Below, in pieces: positions 24,761-34,681 of a stretch of 64,000 nucleotides of DNA. How positions within the stretch are numbered: the first letter of the stretch is position 1; each line of letters begins with the position of its first letter. The translations under genes were made by a program, and so were the position numbers. The notes under the pieces are model-generated. The model had not been told where the DNA came from, made no database searches, and saw only the letters and a list, made by a program, of their open reading frames with translations. Source of the stretch: Halobacteriales archaeon QS_1_68_20 (GTDB lineage: Archaea; Halobacteriota; Halobacteria; Halobacteriales; PXRE01); contig PXRE01000011.1 in assembly GCA_003021085.1 (NCBI GenBank), forward strand, positions 61,526 to 125,525, given 5' to 3'.

Positions 24761-25128
24761 TCAGGAGACGGGTTGTTGCACTACTATTTCGTCTTCTTTA
24801 ACGAGTACCCGTAACTTCCGATTGTCAGCGTCGGTATCGCCTCCCCAGTCGTCTTCTGCCTGTTCGGTCTCGCCCGTCCCATCGTCGACGGTCACCGTTA
24901 CGTGCCCGGACTCGTCGAGGAGCGGATTGTCGTCCCACTCGATCGCTTCCTGGGGACCGAGGCGAACCGACAAGTCCAGCGAGGGATCACTTTGTCCCTC
25001 GGGAACGAGCGTCACCGTCACGGCGACGGTGCGGTCACGTTTGTTATTTATTCGAAGATCAGTGAGTGAGTGGAACCTGATAGTAATGCGAGAACTCCGA
25101 CCATTAGTTCACGTCTCGATTTAATCAT
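24761..25128 (-). pseudogene. Tat lipoprotein, paralogue 3 (broken)
   Basis: A start at ATG 25128 reads MIKSRRELMVGVLALLSG, a recognisable Tat signal, but the lipobox Cys and the residues after it are deleted and the body resumes in another frame at HSLTDLRINNKRDRTVAVTV. The body then matches paralogue 2 almost exactly to the shared stop. DNA at 25016-25074 is close to identical with 24551-24597, so this is a recent duplicate damaged at its 5' end. Confidence 0.75.
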
Positions 25129-25172
25129 GTATTTACGAAATTGGTGATAGTTAATAGGTTTTGTGTGAACTC

Positions 25173-25571
25173 CTACGTACACCCAGAGCAATCATGAAAC
25201 CCAGCCGTGTGTTCGGCAGATTCTCTCATAGCTTTCCGTTCACATTTACTTAATTCATGCGTGAATTTTTGAGGTGGCCAGTCTACCTTTGTATCACACG
25301 TACCGCGTTCGGAGGCGCTTTTAGTTGCAAACGGTGTTTCTGAGACCTTGTAGTCAACAGTTTTCACAACCCCAAGATCATGTTCATCTTCTTCAATCAT
25401 ATTTTCAACATTATTACAGAGGTTCTTCCGACAGAAACCATGGAGAGCCTCATGCATGACAGTTTCAGCTACGTCTCTATCGATATAATCTCCATTGTCG
25501 GTTGTTGCAACTGCACCACAGTCAGTTGACCAGGGGCTGAACACTGCCGTTGGTCCTCTCCTAACTTTCAA
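25173..25571 (-). CDS. Zincin-like metallopeptidase fragment (HEALH), unknown family
   Basis: The 132-residue frame contains MHEALHGFC, an HExxH zinc motif, then EHDLGVV, where the third His/Asp could complete a metzincin-like site, and ends in a cysteine-rich tail (FHDCSGCT). The N-terminus seems cut, since homologous secreted peptidases would begin with a signal and propeptide and the upstream DNA is the helicase promoter. The region is strongly AT-rich relative to its neighbours. It may be a remnant of a transferred gene. Confidence 0.5.
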   Translation of the reverse strand: MKVRRGPTAVFSPWSTDCGAVATTDNGDYIDRDVAETVMHEALHGFCRKNLCNNVENMIEEDEHDLGVVKTVDYKVSETPFATKSASERGTCDTKVDWPPQKFTHELSKCERKAMRESAEHTAGFHDCSGCT

Positions 25572-25621
25572 GTACTATCGAGCGACCACCCTTCGACAGC
25601 CCTAAACGGCACACGACCCTG

Positions 25622-28054
25622 GTGATCGAACACGTGAGCGACTCCGAGGAGCGCGCAGACCCGACCGCAGACCCGGACGTAGACCCGCGCTGGCGGGCCA
25701 TCTTCGGCCACGACGAGCCGTACGACCAGCAGGCCGACGGCATCGAGGCGGCCGTCGCCGCCGCGCAGGACTCCGGCTACGCGGTCGTCGAGGGGGCCTG
25801 CGGGACCGGCAAGACCATGCTGGCGCTGACCGCCGGCCTCCACCTCGTCCGGGACCCCGACAGCGACTTCGAGCGCGTGGTCGTCCTCACCAGCGTCAAA
25901 CAGCAACTCCGCCAGTTCGAGGAGGACCTCCGCACCATCAACGCCAACCTCCCCGAGGACTGGCGGCCCTTCTCGGGGCTGACCCTCGTCGGTAAGGCCG
26001 ACGTCTGCCCCTACGCCCGCGAGAACGCGGCCGGGATCGACCGCGAGAACGTCTACGACCGCTGTGAGACGCTCCGGGACGCCGCCCGGGGGCTGACCGG
26101 CGAGGGCGGAGCGACCACCGCGCAGGCGCTAGCCGGGCGCGCCCGCAGCCAGCAGGTCGGCCTCGCGGACTCCGGGGAGGTCAGCGACCGCGGCCAGGGG
26201 GCCGCGGCGGCGGACTACCTCGAAACCGCCGACTCCCCCGCGCCGTACGCGCCCGACCTCCCCGAGTACGACGGCACCGAGTACTGCCCGTTCTACGCGC
26301 AGTTCCTCGAGGAACTCCCCGAGGACGGCGACCCCGTCGAGGCGGTTCCCTTCGAGTTCGAGGACGCCGGCCTGCTGACGACCGAGGGCCTGGTCGCGCG
26401 CTCGGTCGAGCACGGCACCTGCCCGCACTCGATGATGGGGGCGCTACTGGCGAACGTCGAGGTCGTCGTCGGGAACTACTACCACGCCTTCGACCCCGTG
26501 ACGACGGCGTCGTTCACCGCGCCGTTGCTGGACGACTCGACGTTCGTGGTCTGCGACGAGGCGCACATGCTGGAGCCGCGGGTCCGCGAACTCGTCAGCG
26601 ACGGCGTTGCCGACGCGACACTCCGGGACGCCGAGACGGAACTCACCCGGGTCATCCAGCCCCTGGAGGCCGCAGAGCGCGGTACCGGCAACGACGTGCG
26701 GCCGGGTCCGGACGCGGTCACTCCGGACCTGGCGAGCGGCGAACTGGCCGACACGGACCTCGACCTGCCGGATTTGAAGCGCGTCCGGGCGTTCGTCCGT
26801 GACCTGCGGGAGGAACTGGACCGCCGGGTCACGGCCCACCTCGACCGCGAGTACCCCGCCTGGCGGTCGAACCTCGGGGACCTGAACGACGAGGAACTGC
26901 CGCTGCGCGACCCCGAGACGCCCGAACCAGACGCGCTCTCGGAGTGGGCCAGCAGGGAGGGCTACGAGGAGGTCTGGATGGTCGCGGAACCCGTCGGCGC
27001 CGTCGTGGGCCGCATCCTCGACGAGGCCGAGGACGAGCAGAAAGACCGCGCCGCCGCCGCGGCGGGCCGGGTGCTGGCGGCCTGGCGCCGCCGGGGCCAC
27101 GAACGGTACTTCCGCGAGATCGAACTCGAACGCACCTGGGACGAGACCCACCCCGCGGACTCCTGGCGGCGGGCGTACAACGCGAGGCTGTCGCTCCAGG
27201 ACTGCGTCCCCGGCGAGGCCATCGCGGGCGTCCTCGACGAGTTCGGCGGCGGCGTGCTGATGAGCGCCACGCTCCGGCCGTTCGACGCCTTCGAGACGGT
27301 GACCGGCCTCTCGCACCTGGCGGACGACGGCCGACCCGTGGTCGAGCGGACCTACGGCCTGGCGTTCCCGGAGGAGAACCGCGCGAGTTTCGCCGTCGAC
27401 GTCCCGAAGTTCACCTACGACAACCGCGGGGACCCCCGTGACCACCTGGAGGGCGAGGACAACCGCGTCCGGGAGGCGTACGCCGACCGCCTGGCCGAGG
27501 TGGCCCGCTCGCCGGGCAACGTCCTCGTGGGGATGCCCAGTTACCGGGAGGCCGAGTGGGCCGCCTCGGTCCTGCGCGAGCGGGTCGAGAAACCCGTCCT
27601 GCTGGACGAGAGCAGCGACGACGCCACGACGGAGGAACTGAAAGACGACTTCTTCGCGGGCGAGTCGAAGGTGCTGGTGACCAGCCTCCGGGGTACCCTG
27701 ACGGAGGGCGTCGACTACCGGGGCGACCGCCTGTCGGCCGCGGTCGTCTGCGGGGTCCCCATCGTCAACACGGCCAGTCCCCGGACCCGGGCCGTCAGGG
27801 CGGCCTACGACCGGCAGTTCGGCGACGGCTTCCGTCACGCCCTGCTGGTGCCGGCCGTGCGGAAGGCCCGGCAGGCGCTGGGCCGGGTCATCCGTGGCCC
27901 GGACGAGCGCGGCGTCCGCGTCCTGTTGGACGGCCGCTACGCCCGCGAAAGCTGGGACAGCGTCCGCGGGTTGCTGCCGCCGGCCGAGCGCGAGGAGTTC
28001 CAGCCGGTCAGCCCCGACATGCTGTCGCTGGGCCTGGACCGCTTCTGGGGGTGA
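25622..28054 (+). CDS. ATP-dependent DNA helicase, XPD/DinG family
   Basis: The 810-residue protein carries superfamily 2 motifs: Walker A GACGTGKT, DEAH in FVVCDEAHMLEPRV, motif VI near ARQALGRVIRGPDERG, and a cysteine set between motifs I and II (VCPYAREN, YDRCETL, YCPFYAQ, TCPHSMM) that fits the iron-sulfur cluster of XPD/Rad3 helicases. It would unwind DNA during repair. GTG 25622 or GTG 25634 may be the start. It stands alone, though uvrB and uvrC are in the same window. Confidence 0.88.
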   Translation: MIEHVSDSEERADPTADPDVDPRWRAIFGHDEPYDQQADGIEAAVAAAQDSGYAVVEGACGTGKTMLALTAGLHLVRDPDSDFERVVVLTSVKQQLRQFEEDLRTINANLPEDWRPFSGLTLVGKADVCPYARENAAGIDRENVYDRCETLRDAARGLTGEGGATTAQALAGRARSQQVGLADSGEVSDRGQGAAAADYLETADSPAPYAPDLPEYDGTEYCPFYAQFLEELPEDGDPVEAVPFEFEDAGLLTTEGLVARSVEHGTCPHSMMGALLANVEVVVGNYYHAFDPVTTASFTAPLLDDSTFVVCDEAHMLEPRVRELVSDGVADATLRDAETELTRVIQPLEAAERGTGNDVRPGPDAVTPDLASGELADTDLDLPDLKRVRAFVRDLREELDRRVTAHLDREYPAWRSNLGDLNDEELPLRDPETPEPDALSEWASREGYEEVWMVAEPVGAVVGRILDEAEDEQKDRAAAAAGRVLAAWRRRGHERYFREIELERTWDETHPADSWRRAYNARLSLQDCVPGEAIAGVLDEFGGGVLMSATLRPFDAFETVTGLSHLADDGRPVVERTYGLAFPEENRASFAVDVPKFTYDNRGDPRDHLEGEDNRVREAYADRLAEVARSPGNVLVGMPSYREAEWAASVLRERVEKPVLLDESSDDATTEELKDDFFAGESKVLVTSLRGTLTEGVDYRGDRLSAAVVCGVPIVNTASPRTRAVRAAYDRQFGDGFRHALLVPAVRKARQALGRVIRGPDERGVRVLLDGRYARESWDSVRGLLPPAEREEFQPVSPDMLSLGLDRFWG

Positions 28055-28885
28055 GACCGTCGACCCCGGGCGTCACCGACCCCCGCAGCCAGAGTTCCGT
28101 GGCCGCGAGTCGCCAGAGCGTCACGCTCTCGCCCGGGTCGCCGTCGAGGTACGCGTCCAGGACCGCCCCGGCCGCGTCCGGGTCCACGATGCCCCGGCGG
28201 CGAGTTCCCCGTCGGTCACCAGCGCTTCCAGCCTGTCGGGGTTCTCCAGCAGGCCACGGTGGACGATGGGGTCGAACCGGAACGTCTCGGACTGGTCAAG
28301 CCCCGCGGTCACGGTCGTGGAGTCCAGGCCGCCGCTGAGAAGGACCTGCGGCGTCCCCCGCGAACGGAGTCGCGCTTCGACGGCCTCCCGCAGGCGCTCG
28401 CCGAGCAGGTCCGCGACCGAATCGGGGTCGGCGGTCTCGACCGCCCCGTAGACCGTCTCCGACCAGGACCCGAACTCACCGACGAGGTACTCCCCGATGG
28501 CGGCCTCGTCCACGTCGTCTGGCACGCCAGGCCCGCGCAGGACCGTCGCGGGGTCGGACCCGACTACGACTCCGTCGCCGGCCGTCGAGTAGTACAGTTC
28601 CCGCATGCCGGCGGGGCCGCGCGCGCACAGGAACCGGTCCCTGTGTTCGTCGTAGACGACGACAGCGTATACGCCGACGAGTCGCTCGAACGCCGCCGGC
28701 CCCCACTCGCGGTAGGCCGCAGCGACCAGTCGACGTCGGCGGCGGTATCGTCCGGTCGCCGCTCGTCGGGCAACGCCGAGCGCAACCCCTCGCGGTCGTC
28801 GTCGCGCTCCTGCTGGAGGCCCTGTCGCTGCTGGCGGCCGAGCCCGACGTCGAACCCCCGGCGTCGCTGGTCGAGGGACCGTCAG
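28055..28885 (-). pseudogene. Asparagine synthetase-like pseudogene
   Basis: Minus-strand fragments in different frames recall AsnB-type proteins: a glutaminase-like part (LVGVYAVVVYDEHRDRFLCA, then GMRELYYST), a P-loop of ATP-pyrophosphatase type (VLLSGGLDSTTVTA) and a C-terminal piece in another frame (IVDPDAAGAVLDAYLDGDPG, then LWRLAATELWLR). The N-terminal Cys needed for glutamine hydrolysis is absent, the middle is short, and at least two frameshifts separate the parts. It is beyond repair as a single protein. Confidence 0.7.
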
Positions 28886-29065
28886 TGGATCCGGCAAGCT
28901 CTTCCGCTATCCGCGTCGGCCATCAGCCCGATGTCGGGGACGGCACTCCGGGAGGGCAGACCGACCGGGGACGAGAACCGGCAATAGTTTCTGGAACCCG
29001 TCGGGCGGGGCGGCATCTGCCGGGAGTCGTGCCGGTATGTAGGTGGCGTGCCACGTATCCACTGC

Positions 29066-29953
29066 ATGGGAGAGAACGCTACCGACACGCTCGTCTCGGC
29101 GGACTGGGTCGAGGACCACCTCGACGAGTTCCAGTCCGACGACCCGGCGTACCGGCTGATCGAAGTGAACAACCCGACGGTCACCGACGACTCCGACTAC
29201 ACCCCCTACGAGGAGGGTCACATCCCGGGCGCGCAGTTCTTCGACTGGGCGACGGACCTCAGCGACACGACCACCCGCGACATCCTCGACAAGGAGTCGT
29301 TCGCCGAGGTAAACGGGGAGGCAGGCATCAGCGAGGACTCGACGGTGGTCGTCTACGGCGGCGGCCACATCCCCAACTGGTTCGCGCTGTTCGCCTACTG
29401 GGAGTACAGGTACTACGGGCACGAGGACGTCCGGGTGCTGGACGGCGGCAAGCCCTACTGGGTGAACAACGACTACCCGCTGACCACCGAGGTCCCGGAG
29501 TTCACCCAGCGGGAGTACACCCCCAGCGGGCCGTTCGAGCGCATCCGCGCCTACCGCGACGACGTGGAACAGGCCATCGAGAGCGGCGTCCCGCTGGTGG
29601 ACGTCCGCAGTCCGCAGGAGTACACCGGCGAGGTCATCGCGCCCGAGGGTCTCCAGGAGACGGCCCAGCGCGGCGGCCGCATCCCCGGGGCGCGTAGCGT
29701 CCCCACCTCCGAGGTGCTCCAGGAGGACGGCCGCTTCAAGTCCCCCGAGGAACTCCGTGAACTGTACGAGCGCGAGGGCATCACCGGCGACGGGGCCGTC
29801 ATCACCTACTGCCGCGTCGGCGAGCGCTCCTCGATGGAGTGGTTCGTCCTCCAGGACCTGCTCGGGTTCGACGACGTCCAGAACTACGACGGGTCCTGGA
29901 CGGAGTGGGGCAACCTGATCCGGTCCGACATCGAGAAGGGCGAACCCTCGTAA
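29066..29953 (+). CDS. Rhodanese-type thiosulfate sulfurtransferase
   Basis: From ATG 29066 the product is 295 residues with two rhodanese domains. The first (about 1-140, EEGHIPGAQFFDWATDL, VVVYGGGHIPNWFALFAYW) lacks the active Cys. The second ends with the persulfide loop TYCRVGERSS, whose Cys carries sulfur. The enzyme moves sulfane sulfur from thiosulfate to thiols. GTG 29048 is an alternative start. The domain order and length are those of haloarchaeal Tss sulfurtransferases. No neighbour suggests a pathway. Confidence 0.9.
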   Translation: MGENATDTLVSADWVEDHLDEFQSDDPAYRLIEVNNPTVTDDSDYTPYEEGHIPGAQFFDWATDLSDTTTRDILDKESFAEVNGEAGISEDSTVVVYGGGHIPNWFALFAYWEYRYYGHEDVRVLDGGKPYWVNNDYPLTTEVPEFTQREYTPSGPFERIRAYRDDVEQAIESGVPLVDVRSPQEYTGEVIAPEGLQETAQRGGRIPGARSVPTSEVLQEDGRFKSPEELRELYEREGITGDGAVITYCRVGERSSMEWFVLQDLLGFDDVQNYDGSWTEWGNLIRSDIEKGEPS

Positions 29954-30062
29954 CCGCCGCCTCTCTTCAGGTGTCGCGCCCAGGGTCCCCGCCGATAGCC
30001 GGCCGCGGGGCGGCCGTGCCGGAAAATTTTTACTATGTCAGTGAGCAATCGTTTGAAGAATC

Positions 30063-31532
30063 GTGAGTGTGCCAACACGAGACGACGGGGCACGTCGGCC
30101 GAACGTCCTCCTGCTGTTGACCGACCAGCAACGGTACGACGTGACCGCGCCGGGGCCACCCGGCGTGGAGACGCCGAACGTCGACCGCCTCCGGGACGAG
30201 GGCGCGACGTTCACGCGGGCGTACACGCCGGTGAGCATCTGTTCGAGCGCCCGGGCGTCGCTGTTGACCGGCCTGTACCCCCACAACCACGGAATGCTGA
30301 ACAACTGCCACGAACCCGACGCCGTCCGAAAGAACCTCCCCGAGGAGCACCCCACGTTCGGGGAACTGCTCGCCGAGGCGGGCTACGACAACACCTACCT
30401 CGGGAAGTGGCACGTCGGCCGCGACCAGCGCCCGGAGGACTTCGGGTTCCGGTACCTCGGGAGCGAGGGCGAGGGCGACGGCGTCGGCCGGGCGTTCCGG
30501 GAGTACCAGCGCGAACTCGGCGTCGACCCCGACGACGTCGAACTCGTCGATCCCATCTACAACGACTACGCCGACGACCCCATCCTCATCGCGGCGAAGA
30601 CGCCGATCCCCGAAGAAGCCACGCGGCCGTACTACCTCGCCGAGCGCACCATCGACCGCCTCCAGCAGTGGACCGCCGGCGACGGCCCGTTCTTCCACCG
30701 GACGGACTTCCCCGGCCCGCACTTCCCGTACGTAGTGCCCGAACCGTACGCCTCGATGTACGACCCCGACGACGTGGAACTGTGGGACTCCTTCGTCGAG
30801 ACGTACGACGGCAAGCCGACCGTGCAAGAGCAGTACCTCGACTACCGGGGCGTCGAGGGCATGAGCGAGGAGCCCTGGCGGGAAGCCATCGCCAGGTACT
30901 TCGGGTTCATCACTTTCCTCGACGCCCAGTTCGGCCGCATCCTCGACGCTATCGACCGTCTGGGCATCGAGACGGCTGTCGTCCACAGTTCCGACCACGG
31001 CGACATGACCGGGAGCCACCGCCAGTTCAACAAGGGACCGATGATGTACGAGGACACCTACCACGTTCCCCTGGTGGTGCGCTGGCCCGGCCAGGTCGAC
31101 CCCGACACCGAGCGAGAGGAGTTCGTCCGCCTGCTGGACCTGATGCCGACGTTCCTGGAGATGGCCGGCGAGGACCCCCCGGCGGGCATCGACGGCCGGA
31201 GTCTCCTGCAACTGTTGCGCGGCGAGGACGTCCCGGACTGGCCGGACTCGGTGTTCGCGGAGTACCACGGCGACGAGTTCGGCCTGCACTCCCAGCGGAT
31301 GGTCCGGACCGACCGCTACAAGTACGTCTACAACCCCGCCGACGTCGACGAACTGTACGACCCCCGGCGGGACCCCGACGAGTTGCAGAACCTCGTCGAC
31401 CACCCGTCCTACCAGTCCGACCTCGAACGCCTCCGCGAGCGCCTCTACGAGTGGATGCAGGAGACCGAGGACACCATCGTCGAGTGGGCCGGGTCGGTGC
31501 TCGTCGACGGCCGTAATCGCCAGTCGGAGTGA
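30063..31532 (+). CDS. Sulfatase-family hydrolase
   Basis: The 489-residue protein has the alkaline phosphatase/sulfatase fold: NVLLLLTDQQRYD near the start, and the signature SICSSARASLLTG where Cys60 would become formylglycine (the usual Pro of CxPxR is Ser here), then SSDHGDMTGSHRQFNKGPMM with metal-binding His/Asp. It lacks a signal peptide, so it is probably cytoplasmic. Substrates could be sulfate esters or phosphonates. A TTTTTACTATG TATA-type element lies about 35 bases upstream. Confidence 0.88.
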   Translation: MSVPTRDDGARRPNVLLLLTDQQRYDVTAPGPPGVETPNVDRLRDEGATFTRAYTPVSICSSARASLLTGLYPHNHGMLNNCHEPDAVRKNLPEEHPTFGELLAEAGYDNTYLGKWHVGRDQRPEDFGFRYLGSEGEGDGVGRAFREYQRELGVDPDDVELVDPIYNDYADDPILIAAKTPIPEEATRPYYLAERTIDRLQQWTAGDGPFFHRTDFPGPHFPYVVPEPYASMYDPDDVELWDSFVETYDGKPTVQEQYLDYRGVEGMSEEPWREAIARYFGFITFLDAQFGRILDAIDRLGIETAVVHSSDHGDMTGSHRQFNKGPMMYEDTYHVPLVVRWPGQVDPDTEREEFVRLLDLMPTFLEMAGEDPPAGIDGRSLLQLLRGEDVPDWPDSVFAEYHGDEFGLHSQRMVRTDRYKYVYNPADVDELYDPRRDPDELQNLVDHPSYQSDLERLRERLYEWMQETEDTIVEWAGSVLVDGRNRQSE

Positions 31533-31555
31533 GCGCGCCGGCGATTTTCGGCCCG

Positions 31556-32958
31556 CTACGCGGGGTCGAGGGTGAACGAGGCGGTATCCGTGGTGCCGTC
31601 GGCGAGTTCGTAGTCCAGTTCCACGTCGACCCACTCGCCCACCACGTCGACGGGGGCCCCACCGGCCTCGAACCTGCCGAGTGCGACCGATCCCGGGGAC
31701 CCCGCCGAGAGGACGGCGACCTGGTCGGCCGAGTCGTCGAACCAGTCGTTGGTCATGTCGAACGTCCGCGGCAGGAAGGTGCTCCCCGGGACGTCACAGA
31801 CGCCGTTCTGGAGGTCGGCGTCGACGTGGACCTCGCTCACCCACCGACCGACGCCGTCGTCCTCGTCGTGCAACTCGTCGATGCTCCCGTCGTGAGGGGT
31901 GACGGTCAGGTGCGTGATCGTCAGGTCCTGGTCGGCGTCGTTGGTGACGGTGAACTCGACGCCTGCGCGGTCGTCCGTGTCGTCGTGGTCGGCGTGGACG
32001 GCCGTCGCGTCGCCCTCGTAGACGACGTCGCCCGAGCGCTCGGGATCGTCGTCCGACCGGTCGGGGAGGGTGAAATCGCCGTCCTCGGGGACGGAGTGGG
32101 CCTGGCTCCGGTCGAATCCGCAGTTCGAGGAGTCCGGCGAGATTGCCCCTGGATTCAGGCCGTCGTCGACGCAGACGTTCTGGTGTGGTAGGTGCCGGAG
32201 ATCCACAGGTCGTCGACCTCGTTCTGGACGCCGATGCCCGGAACGTCGCCCTGATCGAGGAGGAACTGGCTGTCCTGCACGTCGAGCCACCGGTTGTCGA
32301 ACATCCGGATCGCGCCGGTGGCGTTGGGCGTTGTGCGGACGACGAACGAGCAGCTCTGGACGTATCCGCCGTTGGACGCGTTCTGGCGGTTGTCGGCCAT
32401 GATGAACGAGGTGTTCACGTTGCCGTCGGTCTCGTACACCTCCGTCCTCGTGGTGTCCATGTAGAAGGTGGAGTCACGGACCTCCTCGTCGTCCCCGCCG
32501 ACCCGGATGCAGGAGGGGGTCGCGTTGGCGAACACGCAGTTCTCGACGGTCATGGCCCCGCTCATCCGGGTGTAGATGATGTTGTCGCCGAAGCCCGACC
32601 CCTTGCAGTTGCGGATCGTGAGGTCGCCGCTCCGGCTACACCAGACGATGCGGTCGCCGTTATTGGAGTAACTGATCGTCCCGCGGTTGAGACAACCCAC
32701 GCCGTCGATCATGACGTGGCCACCCGAGTTCTCGGCGCCGACGTAGAACCGCGACTCGCCCTCCTGGGAGCCCGACGTCGTGCCGCCGCAGAGCCAGATC
32801 AAGTGGTGTGCATGGCGGCGGTGTCCACGATGGACCGGAAGGACGGGCACGCCCGGCCGGCGTCGACGTCCGTGTCGACGTAGAGGTTCTCGACGAGGAC
32901 GTTGTCGCAACTGTACTGGTTCAGCAGGATGTCGCCGTTGTCGATGCCCCACCCGTCC
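31556..32958 (-). pseudogene. Broken beta-helix surface protein
   Basis: Three fragments in different frames read as one secreted right-handed beta-helix protein: GIDNGDILLNQYSCDNVLVE, then HVMIDGVGCLNRGTISYSNN with repeated N- and C-rich turns, then a Tat-like family end (SPDSSNCGFDRSQAHSVPED and a long acidic domain). Stops and frameshifts lie near 32805 and 32170, and the N-terminus with its signal is missing. A TTTATTATCTTATC stretch precedes the remnant. No function can remain. Confidence 0.65.
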
Positions 32959-33143
32959 GGGAGTTAGAATAATTTATTATCTTATCAAGTGTGAGAATAA
33001 TAGTCGCCGGGCAGTCCGGGAAGGTGCTCGTCGGCGGCCGGGACCTGCCTGCGGGCTAACTCGGACTTGCGGCGTCTCGCAGGCGGTAACGGCTAGATGG
33101 CAACAGCAAGATATTTACTCCTTTATGTAATTGAAATCATACG

Positions 33144-33905
33144 ATGGGTGAGGCGATCCTGGAGACGGTAGGGTTGACGAAGCAGTTCGGCGGATTCACG
33201 GCCGTCGACGACGTGTCCCTGGAACTGCGGGGTGGCGACGTGACGGCGATCATCGGCCCGAACGGGGCGGGCAAGACCACGCTGTTCGACCTGCTGTCGG
33301 GCCGGATCGACCCGACGAGCGGCGAGATCAGGTTCGAGGGGACTCGACTGGACGGTCTCGATCCGTCGGCCGTCCCTCGGCACGGGATCGCCCGTTCGTT
33401 CCAGTTGACCAACGTCTTCCCCGGGTTGAGTACGTTCGAGAACGTTCGCCTGGCTGCCCAGCGGCGTCACACTGACCTCCGGCCCGGTGCCTTCCTGTCG
33501 CACTACCGGACGCTGGAGGCCGCCGAGACCGACGCCCGGGCCGTCCTCGACCGGACCGGTCTCTCGGCGGTCGCCTCCGAGGCGGCGGCCTCGCTGTCAC
33601 ACGGCCGCCAGCGTCACCTCGACATCGCCGTGGCGCTCGCCGCCGACCCCGACCTGCTGTTGCTGGACGAACCGACGGCGGGGATGAGCCCCGAGGAGAC
33701 CAAGGAGACGACCGACCTCGTCGCGGACGTCGGCGACGAGGTCACCGTCGCGATCATCGAACACGACATGGACGTGGTGGCCGACCTGGCCGACCGCGTC
33801 GCGGTGATGCACCGCGGCCGGGTCCAGGCGGTCGGGACCCCCGACGAGGTCCGTGACGACGAGTCCGTCCAGGAAATCTACCTGACGGGAGGTGCAGTCG
33901 CGTGA
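33144..33905 (+). CDS. Branched-chain amino acid/amide-type ABC importer ATPase (LivG-like)
   Basis: The 253-residue protein has Walker A GPNGAGKT, signature LSHGRQRHLDIA in place of LSGGQ (typical of LivG) and Walker B LLLLDEPTAGM. The C-terminal half shows VTVAIIEHDMDVV, the H-loop region typical of LivG. It begins an operon with LivF-, LivK-, LivH- and LivM-like genes; the stop overlaps the next start (GTGA). An AT-rich TTTATG box precedes it. The importer substrate is unknown. Confidence 0.9.
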   Translation: MGEAILETVGLTKQFGGFTAVDDVSLELRGGDVTAIIGPNGAGKTTLFDLLSGRIDPTSGEIRFEGTRLDGLDPSAVPRHGIARSFQLTNVFPGLSTFENVRLAAQRRHTDLRPGAFLSHYRTLEAAETDARAVLDRTGLSAVASEAAASLSHGRQRHLDIAVALAADPDLLLLDEPTAGMSPEETKETTDLVADVGDEVTVAIIEHDMDVVADLADRVAVMHRGRVQAVGTPDEVRDDESVQEIYLTGGAVA

Positions 33906-34606
33906 GCGCGCACCCGGTGCTGGCGGTCGAGGGGATCGACACGTACTACGGCCGTAGTCACGTCCTGTTCGACCTCTCCCTGGAGGTGGGGGCCGGCGAG
34001 ACGGTCGCGCTGATCGGGAACAACGGCGCGGGCAAGACTACCACCCTCCGGAGCATCATGGGACTGACGCCGCCGGAGCGCGGTCGAATCCTGTTCCGCG
34101 GGGAGGAGATACAAGGCTGCAAACCCAACGAGATCCGCAGGCGTGGGGTCTCGCTCGTCCCCGAGGACCGGCGAATCTTCCCGTCGCTCACCGTCGCCGA
34201 GAACGTCGAACTCGCGGCCGCCGCCGGGTCGACGACCACGGACGTGTACGACCGATTCCCCGTACTGGACGACCGCCGGGACCAGCGCGCCGGGACGCTG
34301 AGCGGGGGCGAACAGCAGATGCTCGCCATCGCCCGCGGCCTCGTCGGTCCCCCGACGGAACTGCTGTTGCTCGACGAACCCACAGAGGGACTGGCGCCAC
34401 AGATCGTCGAGGACGTCAGCGAGGTCGTCGAGGCGCTCACCGACGACGGGATCACGATCCTGCTGGTCGAGCAGAACGCGGAACTCGCCCTGGAACTGGC
34501 AGACCGTGCCTACGTGATCGAGACCGGCCGGATCGTCCACGAGGCCGGCGGCGACGAACTACTCCACGATCCCGAGGTCCTCGAAACGCACCTCGGCGTG
34601 CGATGA
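33902..34606 (+). CDS. ABC importer ATPase (LivF-like)
   Basis: The 234-residue protein starts at GTG 33902, overlapping LivG by four bases, and shows Walker A GNNGAGKT, signature LSGGEQQMLAIARGL and Walker B LLLLDEPTEGLAPQIVED, a segment characteristic of LivF. It would pair with LivG below the two permeases. The short gap to the binding protein holds a promoter-like TTATTATG. Confidence 0.92.
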   Translation: MSAHPVLAVEGIDTYYGRSHVLFDLSLEVGAGETVALIGNNGAGKTTTLRSIMGLTPPERGRILFRGEEIQGCKPNEIRRRGVSLVPEDRRIFPSLTVAENVELAAAAGSTTTDVYDRFPVLDDRRDQRAGTLSGGEQQMLAIARGLVGPPTELLLLDEPTEGLAPQIVEDVSEVVEALTDDGITILLVEQNAELALELADRAYVIETGRIVHEAGGDELLHDPEVLETHLGVR

Positions 34607-34681
34607 GGACCTCGGTCGGCGTCTCTGACGGACGACTTGCCCGGCCAGATGTAGCCGAAAATACCACTAGGAAAACTTATT

